64,000 nucleotides of DNA, taken from the NCBI GenBank assembly GCA_021154885.1, contig JAJKHS010000077.1:124001-188000 (forward strand), written 5' to 3'. Shown here one piece after another: positions 16,981-26,711 of this stretch. Numbering within the stretch: position 1 is the first letter of the stretch; each line of letters starts with the position of its first letter. The translations under genes and the position numbers were made by a program. The notes beneath the pieces were generated by a model. The model saw only the letters and a list, made by a program, of their open reading frames with translations, was not told the origin of the DNA and did no database searches. Source of the DNA: Thermoanaerobaculum sp. Its GTDB lineage: Bacteria > Acidobacteriota > Thermoanaerobaculia > Multivoradales > UBA5704.

Positions 16981-18636
16981 TCAGTGTTTCGAGGTCTTCT
17001 CATGTCGCACATACGCCAAGGGCAAGCTCATGTCGAAGCCCTGCTCGCTGTAGGATGGGTGCTGTTCTCCCTCCGTCTCTGCCGGTACCTTGGCCTGGAT
17101 GTAGTCGACGAGCTCACCGGCAGTGACCACCCCATCGGCGGGGTTGTCGTCCGCGGCGCCGGCAAGCCCGAGAAGAATCGAATGTGTAAACACCCCATGG
17201 GCGAGCTTCGTGGTTTCCAACGAGCTCTCGTGGGCCTGACTCGCCGTCATCACCAGCCGTCCCTTCTTCCTCGCCAGCACCTCGAGATATTTGTTGAAAA
17301 AGTTGAGGTTCTTTCCGTCGTTCGGTCCGCCCCGGCCCAGGGCGGCGCCGCTGTGGCAGGTATCGGCAAAGATCAGGATGCGCTGGGCGCGAATGGTGTA
17401 GTCCATGACGTTGCCCAGGTCCCACATCGGAATTGCCGTTCCACCCAGATTCCCGACCTGGGAATCGTGCGCCAGGAAGAAGTAGTTGTCAGGATTGGTC
17501 GTATCCTGCACGCCGTGCCCCGCCAGGAAGATCAGGACCATGTCCTCCGGCTGTGTTCCGGCCAGGAAGCTGAAGAGCGCTGTGCGGATTTCCTGATAGG
17601 TTGCGTGCTGATTGTTGAGGAGCCGCACCCGCTCGGGGCGAAACCCTCCCTTTTCAATCAGGAAATCATGGATCGCCTCGGCGTCGCGATCAGCGTACCG
17701 AAGGTTGATGCCGTCGGCTCGATAATTGGAGATTCCGATGACGACCGCCCATTTTTCGCCGACCACCGCGGTGGGTGCGCTGGGAGCTCGCCGGTAGATC
17801 CGGAGTGTGCTGCGGGAGAGCGCCGTGTAACCGTGCATCACCTCGACGTCCAACCGGTTCTGCCCCAGTTTGAGATCGACGTCGCCCTCCAGCGTCGGCA
17901 GGCCTTCGGCAGCGGCTTTCCCGCCCTTACCGCCGGCTCCACTGCTCCAACTGCCGGCGGAGAACGTTCTCTCTGCGCCCTCCTCGCCGGTCCAGTGAAT
18001 CCGTAGCGATACCGATTCCTCCCGGCGGGGGAAGCGCGCCTGGAGGAAGACCCGCTTGGCGGTCGTGACGCCCTTGTCGAGCCTGCTCAGCCGTCCATCC
18101 TCGAGCTCTTCCAAGACCACCAGGCCTTCCGTGCCCATCTCCGTCCGCGCCAAGGAGCCGTCACCACCTTCGAGACGCTGATGGGTCTTCCAGGCCTGCG
18201 GCTCCTTTGGGGGAGCGATGACCCATTTGGCGTACAGTGGATCGGCCCCGGGCTTGGGCACCACCTTGATTTCCACCGTGTTGTCCGCCGCGCTCAAGGC
18301 GTAGTAGCGACCCTGATGGAGGGTGAAATTGATTTCGCAGAGCACCTCGTCCTGGCGGGCCCTGATCGTCTGGACGAGCCCGGTGCCGATGGTGTTGATC
18401 TTTGGAAAGGCCTGATGGATTCGGGTCAACGGGATGTGCAGGACGAGGCGCCGGATGTTCTCGGGCTCAGGGACTCGCAGGACTCCAGGTGCATATCTCT
18501 GAGTACCGAGCTCCGGAAGCTCGAGTTGGATGGTGCCCGGTGAGAGGGTCGCTTCGACACCCTCACCGGGAGTCGTTGAGATCCACAGTCCGGCCAGCAC
18601 CATTCCCAGCAAAACTATCCAGGTTGCGGTTCGCAA
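16981..18636 (-). CDS. Caspase-like (peptidase C14) membrane-anchored protease
   Basis: A 551-residue protein with an N-terminal membrane anchor or signal (TATWIVLLGMVLAGLWIS). Residues about 60-280 are beta-rich and unassigned; residues about 293-545 are a caspase/metacaspase domain beginning EKWAVVIGISNYRADGINL. The catalytic histidine is in IFLAGHGVQD (His374) and the cysteine in IFADTCHSGAAL (Cys427). The acidic S1 pocket typical of arginine/lysine-specific metacaspases cannot be judged by eye. The start is a TTG seven bases after AGGAGG; upstream frames lack a site. It lies 14 bases after the M48 gene and 21 before the CHAT gene, in the same operon. Confidence 0.82.
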   Translation of the reverse strand: MRTATWIVLLGMVLAGLWISTTPGEGVEATLSPGTIQLELPELGTQRYAPGVLRVPEPENIRRLVLHIPLTRIHQAFPKINTIGTGLVQTIRARQDEVLCEINFTLHQGRYYALSAADNTVEIKVVPKPGADPLYAKWVIAPPKEPQAWKTHQRLEGGDGSLARTEMGTEGLVVLEELEDGRLSRLDKGVTTAKRVFLQARFPRREESVSLRIHWTGEEGAERTFSAGSWSSGAGGKGGKAAAEGLPTLEGDVDLKLGQNRLDVEVMHGYTALSRSTLRIYRRAPSAPTAVVGEKWAVVIGISNYRADGINLRYADRDAEAIHDFLIEKGGFRPERVRLLNNQHATYQEIRTALFSFLAGTQPEDMVLIFLAGHGVQDTTNPDNYFFLAHDSQVGNLGGTAIPMWDLGNVMDYTIRAQRILIFADTCHSGAALGRGGPNDGKNLNFFNKYLEVLARKKGRLVMTASQAHESSLETTKLAHGVFTHSILLGLAGAADDNPADGVVTAGELVDYIQAKVPAETEGEQHPSYSEQGFDMSLPLAYVRHEKTSKH

Positions 18637-18650
18637 GGGAAGACCTCCTC

Positions 18651-20120
18651 CTACTGTTTTTTGGGCGACCGTTTCTCTGCCGGCTGGACGCTGCCATCGA
18701 TCTTCGCGTCCGCCGTGAGCTGATTTGGTGCTTCGGATCTCACGTTGTTGACCTTGTACGCGATCCAACTGCGGTCGCCGGTCAGATCGAGGTAGTCGTA
18801 GACAAACGGCATTTCCCGCGGCAGACCACCGCCCGAATTCCGCTGGTAGAGCGCGACATAACTCTTGAGCGCCTTCTGGATCTCGGGATAGCGCTGAGGA
18901 TCCTCGCGGCTCAGCAACTCGACAGCGTACTGGAGGTAAGCTTCGGGGAATCGATGGCGTACATCATCGAACTCCATAGCCGACTTGAGGTAGCCTGCGG
19001 CCCGGGCGGCGTCCTCGTCGGTGCGGCCCACCGTCCGGTAGAGCACCCCGAGACCGTACATGGTGAGCGGATCGTCCGTACGCACGGCGGCCGCCTCCTC
19101 GAGGTTCGCGCGCGCGATGACGAAGAGATCCAGCTTCAAAGCCAGCAGGCCGTTGTCCCGTTTGAGCTCGGACATGAGCTGGCTGTAGCGCGGCGAGGAC
19201 ATCCGGAATCCATTGCCACTGAGGATGCGGGCGACGACCTGCTGGTAGGAGCCACCGAGAAGCTCCTTGACCTTGGCGGAGCGCTGGGGAAGATCGCCGG
19301 CATCCGCGAAGGCCATCTCGACCGCAGCTCCGCTGCGACGAACGATATTGCCGACCTTGGCCATGAGCGTCGGTGCTTCGCGGGCGTCGAAGCCGTGCTG
19401 CAGCAGGACCTGGGCCGCGAACTGGTCCGCCTCGAGCTGGCTCTCCTTTGAAAAGCGTTGGCGCCGGGCGTTTTCAATGACGTTAGCTGCCGCAAGCCCG
19501 ATGGCCGCCCCTACACCGGCATCTTTCTTGCCACCTATGACGCCGCCGGCCACCGCGCCCAGCACCGTCCCGATAATCCGGATCTTGTTGGCCCTCTTCT
19601 CCGCCAGCTTCTCCTGGACGATCTGGTAAAGCTGGTGCGAAAGCAGGACGTGACTTGCCTCGTGCATGAGCAGGAAAGCCATCTGCGACTCGTTGTCGAG
19701 AAGGGAGATCATCCCGGTGCTCAGGTAGACCGTGCCAGTTGGGAGGGAATCAGCATAGGGAAAGGGGTCTTCGACGATCTTGAAGGTAACGAAGACGTTG
19801 TCCGACGCTTCCTTGGGGATGAGGGATTGTCCCAGTCGGTTGACGTAGGCCTGGAGGCTGGGGTTGGGGTAAAGACCTTCCTGATTTCGCTGGACTGCAG
19901 CCTGTGAGCCCTGCGTCACCATCTGTGCCCAGTGTTCTCTGGCATCCTTTTCCTGCGCCTCATCCTTCAGGCTGCTAATCAGGGTTTCCGGATCCCGCTC
20001 GCGCAGAAGGGAGACGAGATCGAGCGCTCCGCTGGCTTGGCCGAGCACCGCTGCCGGCGCCAGGAACAGGAGAGATAAGGCTATCAGGGTGAGGAGGATT
20101 TCTTGGCGTCCAAGTCTCAT
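18651..20120 (-). CDS. M48-family metalloprotease with TPR region (BepA-like)
   Basis: A 489-residue secreted zinc protease. A signal peptide (LLTLIALSLLFLAPAAVLGQ) is followed by an M48 catalytic domain: LLMHEASHVLLSH carries HExxH (His153, Glu154, His157) and SKESQLEADQFAA supplies the third ligand (Glu230). Between them lies a glycine-rich hydrophobic segment, as in periplasmic YfgC/BepA-type enzymes. The C-terminal ~200 residues are helical and TPR-like (LTMYGLGVLYRTVGRTDEDA). BepA enzymes degrade misassembled outer-membrane proteins; here the enzyme heads an operon with two caspase-like proteases. The start MRLGRQE is chosen for its eight-base spacing from AAAGGAG; an ATG two codons upstream is too close. 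Confidence 0.85.
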   Translation of the reverse strand: MRLGRQEILLTLIALSLLFLAPAAVLGQASGALDLVSLLRERDPETLISSLKDEAQEKDAREHWAQMVTQGSQAAVQRNQEGLYPNPSLQAYVNRLGQSLIPKEASDNVFVTFKIVEDPFPYADSLPTGTVYLSTGMISLLDNESQMAFLLMHEASHVLLSHQLYQIVQEKLAEKRANKIRIIGTVLGAVAGGVIGGKKDAGVGAAIGLAAANVIENARRQRFSKESQLEADQFAAQVLLQHGFDAREAPTLMAKVGNIVRRSGAAVEMAFADAGDLPQRSAKVKELLGGSYQQVVARILSGNGFRMSSPRYSQLMSELKRDNGLLALKLDLFVIARANLEEAAAVRTDDPLTMYGLGVLYRTVGRTDEDAARAAGYLKSAMEFDDVRHRFPEAYLQYAVELLSREDPQRYPEIQKALKSYVALYQRNSGGGLPREMPFVYDYLDLTGDRSWIAYKVNNVRSEAPNQLTADAKIDGSVQPAEKRSPKKQ

Positions 20121-20268
20121 GAGCATGACTCCTTTGGGCGTTACGGTTAACCGCCGCGACATTCGGCAAGGTCTCTCCGGCCGGGACCGTCTGAGGCCCC
20201 CGGATCTCAGACCTCGGTAGCGACTTCTTCACTAGACACCATCGCAGTCAAATGTGGGTGTATTCCCC

Positions 20269-20286
20269 AATGGGTGCCACGTTCTT
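20269..20286. repeat. 18-nt direct repeat, copy 3
   Basis: AATGGGTGCCACGTTCTT, in the same orientation as copies 1 and 2. Copies 2 and 3 enclose the complete four-gene protease operon. Confidence 0.75.
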
Positions 20287-20311
20287 GTCGCAGCCACCGA
20301 CCGGCTCGGGC

Positions 20312-20377
20312 GGGAGAGAGCGGCCCTTGGTCGGGATTCGGCATTTCAGCAGCTCCTTCCACCACGGGACGTATCCG
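20312..20377 (-). pseudogene. Remnant of a phosphoketolase 5' end
   Basis: On the minus strand this reads a ribosome binding site, then MPNPDQGPLSPA, nearly the same as the real phosphoketolase start [12 protein letters not shown] at 8921, before passing into unrelated sequence. About 55 of 58 bases match 8889-8946 in the same orientation. No more of the gene is present. It marks the right edge of the accessory region and suggests insertion with flank duplication, or a partial duplication followed by loss. Confidence 0.75.
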
Positions 20378-20515
20378 GCCTTCGATCGGGAAGGGCCCGG
20401 GCTTCTAATACCCGCGCCCCCTTCCGCCGTCTCTCTCAGTACAGCCGGCTGCTGCTTGCGACACCCTCCCTTCGATCGCACACAGCGGAGACCGGCTCAC
20501 TCGACAGGAGGCAAC

Positions 20516-21277
20516 ATGCGTTATCAAGAAGAGACCTCGGCGCGGCGACGGCCGCAATTCATCGGGCTTCTGCTGACCGCAATCCTGGTGGTGACGTCGA
20601 ACACGGGCGCCATCGCGGATTCGATCCGGGCCGTCGAAAATCCTCTCGACGCGCTGGCCAGCACGGCGGCGATCGTCGAAGGAACGATCAGGGAGAACGC
20701 CTATACCTTCGACCCTGCGGCCGGACCCCGCACCGTGGCGACGCTCGCCGACGCCACCGCCGACTTCGGACGGCTCGACGACAAAACACTCCCGTTGGCC
20801 ACGCTCGGCGGCCCCATCTCCGAAAAGCAGGAGCTGTTCATTCCCGAGCTGCCAGTGCTCACGGACGACACGCGCTATCTCGTCTTCCTGACCAATGCGG
20901 ACTGGTTCTTCAGCCCGGTGGTCGAAAACTACGTCTTCCGGCTCGAAACCGATCCGCAGCGCGGGACGGACGTCCTCATCGCCCCGTCCGGCCGAGCGGT
21001 CGTCGGCCTGAGCGCGGACGGGCTGGAATTCTCGCAAGAGCCGGTGGTGGACACGCAGATCGATTTCATCAGCCCGCACGCCAAGCTCCGCCTGCGGGAC
21101 GGAGCTGCCGCGCAACTGGCCACCGCCATGTCGAAGCAGGACTTCCTGGCCGCCGTTCGCGACCTCCTGAAGGCCGCACCGCTCCAGGGCGAGTTCCGCA
21201 GCTCCCCGGCCCGGGACCGCGTCTGGAATCAGATCACCGCCGAGGCAGCGCCGCTTCGCGACGCCAACCCACGTTGA
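20516..21277 (+). CDS. Secreted protein of unknown function
   Basis: A 253-residue protein with a twin-arginine-like or Sec signal (RRRPQFIGLLLTAILVVTSNTGAIA, cleavage near residue 35). The mature part is beta-rich (STAAIVEGTIRENAYTFDPA, TRYLVFLTNADWFFSPVVEN, VFRLETDPQ) and ends in a short helical stretch. The stretch IVEGTIRENAYTFDPAAGPRT followed by TRYLVFLT resembles secreted domains that precede metalloproteases in operons, but no family can be named. ACAGGAGG five bases upstream fixes the ATG. The metzincin gene follows after 29 bases, so the two are likely co-expressed. Confidence 0.7.
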   Translation: MRYQEETSARRRPQFIGLLLTAILVVTSNTGAIADSIRAVENPLDALASTAAIVEGTIRENAYTFDPAAGPRTVATLADATADFGRLDDKTLPLATLGGPISEKQELFIPELPVLTDDTRYLVFLTNADWFFSPVVENYVFRLETDPQRGTDVLIAPSGRAVVGLSADGLEFSQEPVVDTQIDFISPHAKLRLRDGAAAQLATAMSKQDFLAAVRDLLKAAPLQGEFRSSPARDRVWNQITAEAAPLRDANPR

Positions 21278-21306
21278 GCCATTGAGCCTGGAAAGGAATA
21301 TCCGTC

Positions 21307-22338
21307 ATGAACAGGAAAAGCATTCTCGCCGGGGCCGTTCTGCTGAGCGGCTTTCTCATGGCTTCACACGCCCACGCTTTCAGCTTCTTTAAGTGCAATG
21401 GGAACCCGGTCGTTTGGGGCAGCCCCTTCCAAATGGTGCAGAACACGCTCAGCATCCCTTTCGGGACCCCGCCGGAGTCCTCTCTCGACAACGCGATCGG
21501 CCGCTGGAACGGCGTGCAGGGCATGGCGAACATGGTGTCGAAGGCTCCGTTCATCACCATCGGGAGCGACCTCTCCATCGGCGATGGCCAGAATGACGTC
21601 GCCACCACCGGCCGGGCCAAGCTCGGTGGCAACAGTGGCCTCACCTTCCTGATCCACAACCTCTGTGTCCTCAGCTCGTCGTGGGTTGAAGCGGACGTCG
21701 CGGTGGCGAACGATCTCACGTTCGGGCGCGTCGCTGAAGACTCCCTCACCACTACGTCGGGGCGCTCCACGTTCATTCATGAGCTCGGCCATGCGCACGG
21801 TCTCGGCCACGCTCAGGGCTTCAACAACATGCGTGCGTCGCAGCCGCTGCCGCTGGTGGGCGGGCCCAACGAAACCGTCGACGTGCTGCCGGACGACGCG
21901 CGGGCCGGCCGCTTCCTCTACCCGACCGGGAACGGCGAGGTCAACCTGTTTGCCTCGGCCCAGCGCCGGACTTCGAAGGACAAAATCGTGCTGAACAACT
22001 CTGGCACGATCACCGTTTGCTCGAAGGGCGGCGACACCATCACGCTCTTCTCCACGGTCGGCAACAACGGCACCATCACCGCAACGCAGACCGAGCGCTG
22101 GTGGGTCAGCACGAGCAATCAGGCGCACAATGGCGGGACCACGATCTTTCAGTGGAACGGCAGCACGTTCCCCGCCAACACGGTGATCACGCGGCAGGTC
22201 ACGTTCAAGCTGCCCGCTCTGCCCGTCGGCACGTTCTTCGTCTTTCACGGCGTCGACGTGCTCCACGAGGTCCAGGAGTCTCGCGAGGACGACAACAACG
22301 TGCGCGAGGGAGTCCTTCTCCAGGTGAACAACTGCTGA
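21307..22338 (+). CDS. Secreted metzincin-type zinc metalloprotease
   Basis: A 343-residue secreted protein with signal peptide (LAGAVLLSGFLMASHAHAF). The extended zinc motif HELGHAHGLGH is at about residues 158-168 (HExxHxxGxxH), with the methionine of a likely Met-turn in FNNMRAS seven residues later, close for a typical metzincin. The upstream region (SLDNAIGRWNGV) resembles the matrixin-like start of bacterial M10/M12 proteases. The C-terminal ~140 residues look like a CARDB/Ig-like beta domain with LHEVQESREDDNNVREG, common at the end of secreted adhesive proteins. Probably exported and active outside the cytoplasm. It pairs with the secreted gene upstream and converges on exonuclease III with a 12-base gap. 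Confidence 0.82.
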   Translation: MNRKSILAGAVLLSGFLMASHAHAFSFFKCNGNPVVWGSPFQMVQNTLSIPFGTPPESSLDNAIGRWNGVQGMANMVSKAPFITIGSDLSIGDGQNDVATTGRAKLGGNSGLTFLIHNLCVLSSSWVEADVAVANDLTFGRVAEDSLTTTSGRSTFIHELGHAHGLGHAQGFNNMRASQPLPLVGGPNETVDVLPDDARAGRFLYPTGNGEVNLFASAQRRTSKDKIVLNNSGTITVCSKGGDTITLFSTVGNNGTITATQTERWWVSTSNQAHNGGTTIFQWNGSTFPANTVITRQVTFKLPALPVGTFFVFHGVDVLHEVQESREDDNNVREGVLLQVNNC

Positions 22339-22350
22339 GGCCGCGGCGCT

Positions 22351-23106
22351 TTACACCTCGAACCGCGCCACCACCGGCGCATGGTCGCTGGTGCCGACCT
22401 CCGCCAGGACCTGACAGGAACTGGCGGAGGCGGCGAGGGGGTCGCTCGCCAGGATGTAGTCGATGCGCCAGCCGATGTTGCGCTGACGCATATTGCGCCA
22501 GGGGGCCCACCAGGTGAAGAGGTTGTCGTTGTCAGGGTCCTGGGCGCGGCCGACGTCCACCAGGCCGTGGGCGAGGATGGCGTCGAAGGCCTCCCGCTCC
22601 TCGGGGCGCTGGCCGATGACGAAAGGCTTGCGCTCCTTGGGGTGGACGTCGCGGTCGGTGCGGGTGACGTTCATGTCCCCGGCCAGGACGACCCGGCGGC
22701 CGGCCGCGCGCAGCTCGCCGGCCCAGCGCGCCAGGGCGCGGAGGAAGTCCATCTTGGCCGGGAAGTCCTTGCCGCCGTTGGGGACGTAGATGGAGGCCAC
22801 CACCAGGTCCCCCGCCTCGGCGGCGACGATGCGCGTCTCAAGGTCGAAAGGCGGATGGCTGAACCTCGGCTCCTCCGGGAAGGCCTCGCGACGGAGCTGG
22901 AGGCTCACCCCCGAGTACCCGCCGGCGCCGTGCCAGTAGCACCAGTAGCCGTCCAGGTTGCAGACGGTCTCCGGAAGCTGATCGGGCTTGGCCTTGATCT
23001 CCTGCAGACAGACCACGTCCGGCTGGTCGCGGCCCATCCATTCGAGGAACTGCTCCTGCCGGGCGCGGATGCCGTTGACGTTCCAGGTGGCGACGGTGAG
23101 AGCCAT
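22351..23106 (-). CDS. xthA: Exodeoxyribonuclease III
   Basis: A 251-residue exonuclease III/AP endonuclease. Family landmarks in order: TVATWNVNGIRAR (N-terminal strand), PDVVCLQEIKA with the metal-binding glutamate, GVSLQLRREAF, VVLAGDMNVTRTDRDVH, NIGWRIDYILASDP and the C-terminal GTSDHAPVVARFEV with the catalytic histidine. It removes abasic sites and 3' blocks in base-excision repair. The start MALTVATWN is standard; the frame runs further upstream without family similarity. It is divergent from mltA, with a 166-base gap holding both promoters. Confidence 0.94.
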   Translation of the reverse strand: MALTVATWNVNGIRARQEQFLEWMGRDQPDVVCLQEIKAKPDQLPETVCNLDGYWCYWHGAGGYSGVSLQLRREAFPEEPRFSHPPFDLETRIVAAEAGDLVVASIYVPNGGKDFPAKMDFLRALARWAGELRAAGRRVVLAGDMNVTRTDRDVHPKERKPFVIGQRPEEREAFDAILAHGLVDVGRAQDPDNDNLFTWWAPWRNMRQRNIGWRIDYILASDPLAASASSCQVLAEVGTSDHAPVVARFEV

Positions 23107-23272
23107 GACGGGGGAATGATACCAAACGGCGCGAAGAGGCGGGGATTGTTGCGAGGAAGCGTGCCGAGACTCCAAGCGTCCCTTGCCGTCCGAACCGGAG
23201 CGCACGCAGCCGCGATCTGGAGGCAGCCGCTTGAACGGGGAGACCGGGTACCGAGGACGATAAACTCCCGCC

Positions 23273-24612
<1,340 letters not shown>

Positions 24613-24616
<4 letters not shown>

Positions 24617-25413
24617 TTCACCCACGGCCCCTTGCGAACGTTCCGGTCGCGGTCGCCATCGATGACCCGGAAGCCCCGCTTGCGCCGGTTGCGCTCCAGC
24701 TTCTTCTGGATCCACCAGCGCTCCAGCCGCAGCCGCATCTCCCGCAGGGTCCGCCGGCCGCCTTTGGAAATGGAGCCGCTGGAGCGAACATAGAGAAAGG
24801 AGAGCCCCACCGCCGTGCAGATCCCCAGGAACCCGGGGAGGTCCCGCGTGCCGAGGAAGCCCATGAAGCCGAACAGGATCTCCAGCCACAGAAACCACCG
24901 GGCGCGCAGCGGCAGGACGAAGAAGAGGAGGATCGTGGCGTCCGAGTGGGCCGTGGCGAAGGCGGCGATGAAGATCGTCGTCAGGATGAGCTGCCCTTGC
25001 ATGAGCGCGAACGGCACGGGCACCGCCATCAGCCCGGTGACGGTGAGCAGCACGTGCACTCCCACCGCCACCAGTCCGGCCCCCAGGGCCGAAAAGGCGA
25101 TCAGCCGCCAGAAGTGGCGGCGATAGAGGCCGAAGAACACGTCCTTGCCGAACATGTAGAGGATGAGGAACTGCAGCAGGATCCAGATCCCCGCGCTCCC
25201 CGACCCCACGAACGGATACGTGGCGAGCCGCCAGACCTGCGCGCTTCGCCACACCTCCGGAGCCAGGATCAGCGCCTCCGGTATCGCCCGCGTCGACTGG
25301 AAGAACCATAGTGAGAACGTGACGAACAGGACCGCCAGGATGGCGATCAGGTCCCGCGGCGCCGGCCCCGAGAGGCCGAAGTCGATCCGTGAGGGAAAGG
25401 GGTTGCGAGTCAC
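24613..25413 (-). CDS. Rhomboid-like membrane protein, probably without protease activity
   Basis: About 266 residues with six probable membrane helices. The first-loop WR motif (QVWRLATYPFVGSG) and the following ILLQFLILYMFGKDVFFGLY match the rhomboid fold, but the helix that should carry the catalytic GxSG instead reads PVPFALMQGQLILTTIF, with no serine. The second-to-last helices contain TAHSDATILLFFVLPLRARW. The C-terminal ~50 residues are strongly basic (RRTLREMRLRLERWWIQKKL), suggesting a cytosolic tail that binds nucleic acid or lipid. Inactive rhomboids and derlins act as membrane chaperones. The start is uncertain: a GTG after GGAGGACTC is preferred, but the frame extends 58 codons further. 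Confidence 0.65.
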
Positions 25414-25664
25414 CAAGGGCGGAGTCCTCCCAGGGCATCTTAACCCCGAGGGGGCGCTTGGACGTCGTGGTCCAGACGGGATGGCGGGAATCGGGCCGGT
25501 ATGCCCTCCGCAGCCGCCTCGCCCACCCGACATACTTCGCCCGCCATGGACATCTAGAATAGAGCGCTCCGTGGCGCGTGCTAGCATGACCTCCCAAACC
25601 CTACGCCGCTCCCTGCGTATCTAGTAGATGAAGGTCCTTCCCCACACAGATCGGAAAACCCCCC

Positions 25665-26711
25665 ATGTTCGAAGCCTTGAAGTCATCCCCCCGATTCCGG
25701 GTTCAGAGTCCCTTCCTGCAGAGCTTGCGGAGCCGCTTCGGCAAGGTCGGCCTGCGGCTCCTCCTCGTCCTCGTCCCGCTGTTCTTCCTGCGCGCCTGCG
25801 TCCTCACCTACGTTCCGCCCGACAAGATCGGCGTGCGCCAGGTCTCCTATGGCTCGGGCAAGGGCCTGCAGAAGGAGCCCGTGCTCCCCGGCTGGCGCCG
25901 CGAGCTCAGCAGCTACGAGCGGATCTACACCTTCCCCCGCGATATCCAGGCTGTGGAGTTCACCAACAACTCCGCCGAGACAGGAGCCGGGCACCTGCAG
26001 CGGCCGGCGGTGAAGGTGCCGACCGTGGACGGCTATCCCGTGGACGTGGACGTGACGGTGCTCTATCGCATCAAGGACCCCTACCTGCTGGCCTCCAAGT
26101 TCGGACTGAGCAAGGCCTACGAGGAGGCGGTGGTAGTCCGCTTCACGGACCCGACGGTCAAGCAGTACCTGGGCGAGCTGCTGGCCGAGGAGTTCTACCA
26201 CCCGAAACGCCTGGCTCAGGTCGCGGCGCTCAAGGATGCCCTGGCCAAGCGCTTCACGCCCAACGGCCTCGAGCTGAAGGATATCCTCATCCGCCAGTAC
26301 GACTACCCGGATACCTTCCAGGCGTTGACGGAGCAGAAGAAGATCCAGGACCAGTCCGTGCTCACCAACCAGGCCCTGGCCAAGCAGGCCGAGGTCCAGA
26401 CGCGCCTCAACCGGGTGATCGCCGAGGGGCAGAACCTGGTCAACGTCAGCACGGCGGAGTTCAATGCCCAGATCACCGAGATCAACGCCCAGAAGGACCT
26501 CTATCAGCGGCAGAAGAAGGCCGAGGCCGACCTGCTGGTGAAGACGGCCCAGGCCAGCGGCACGGAGCTGGTCAACCGCGCCCTGGAGGGCGCCGGATCG
26601 GCCAAGCTCCTGCGCCTGCGCCGCGGCCTCGCCCTGCTCGAAGGCATCAAGGGCCCGATCTACATCAGCGAAGACCCGACGGATCTGGGCAAGCTGGGGA
26701 GCCCGAAATGA
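25665..26711 (+). CDS. SPFH (prohibitin-like) membrane protein 1
   Basis: A 348-residue protein with one N-terminal membrane helix (LRLLLVLVPLFFLRACVLTY, about residues 29-48) followed by an SPFH/band-7 domain (about 55-230: AVKVPTVDGYPVDVDVTVLYRI, LIRQYDYPDTFQ) and a long helical C-terminus rich in Q, K and E (AEVQTRLNRVIAEGQNLVNV). SPFH proteins assemble into ring- or cage-like membrane scaffolds. It shares organisation with the next gene, which begins in a four-base ATGA overlap, so the two are translationally coupled and may form a hetero-oligomer. The start has no strong Shine-Dalgarno; MFEALKSS fits best. Confidence 0.85.
   Translation: MFEALKSSPRFRVQSPFLQSLRSRFGKVGLRLLLVLVPLFFLRACVLTYVPPDKIGVRQVSYGSGKGLQKEPVLPGWRRELSSYERIYTFPRDIQAVEFTNNSAETGAGHLQRPAVKVPTVDGYPVDVDVTVLYRIKDPYLLASKFGLSKAYEEAVVVRFTDPTVKQYLGELLAEEFYHPKRLAQVAALKDALAKRFTPNGLELKDILIRQYDYPDTFQALTEQKKIQDQSVLTNQALAKQAEVQTRLNRVIAEGQNLVNVSTAEFNAQITEINAQKDLYQRQKKAEADLLVKTAQASGTELVNRALEGAGSAKLLRLRRGLALLEGIKGPIYISEDPTDLGKLGSPK

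Larger units (their letters stand above)
20121..20515. other. 395-base intergenic junction region
   Basis: No gene of its own. It contains copy 3 of the 18-nt repeat and, 25 bases later, the displaced copy of the phosphoketolase 5' end. The rest should hold the promoters of the leftward protease operon and the rightward secreted-protein pair, but no convincing consensus pair is visible. Confidence 0.6.
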
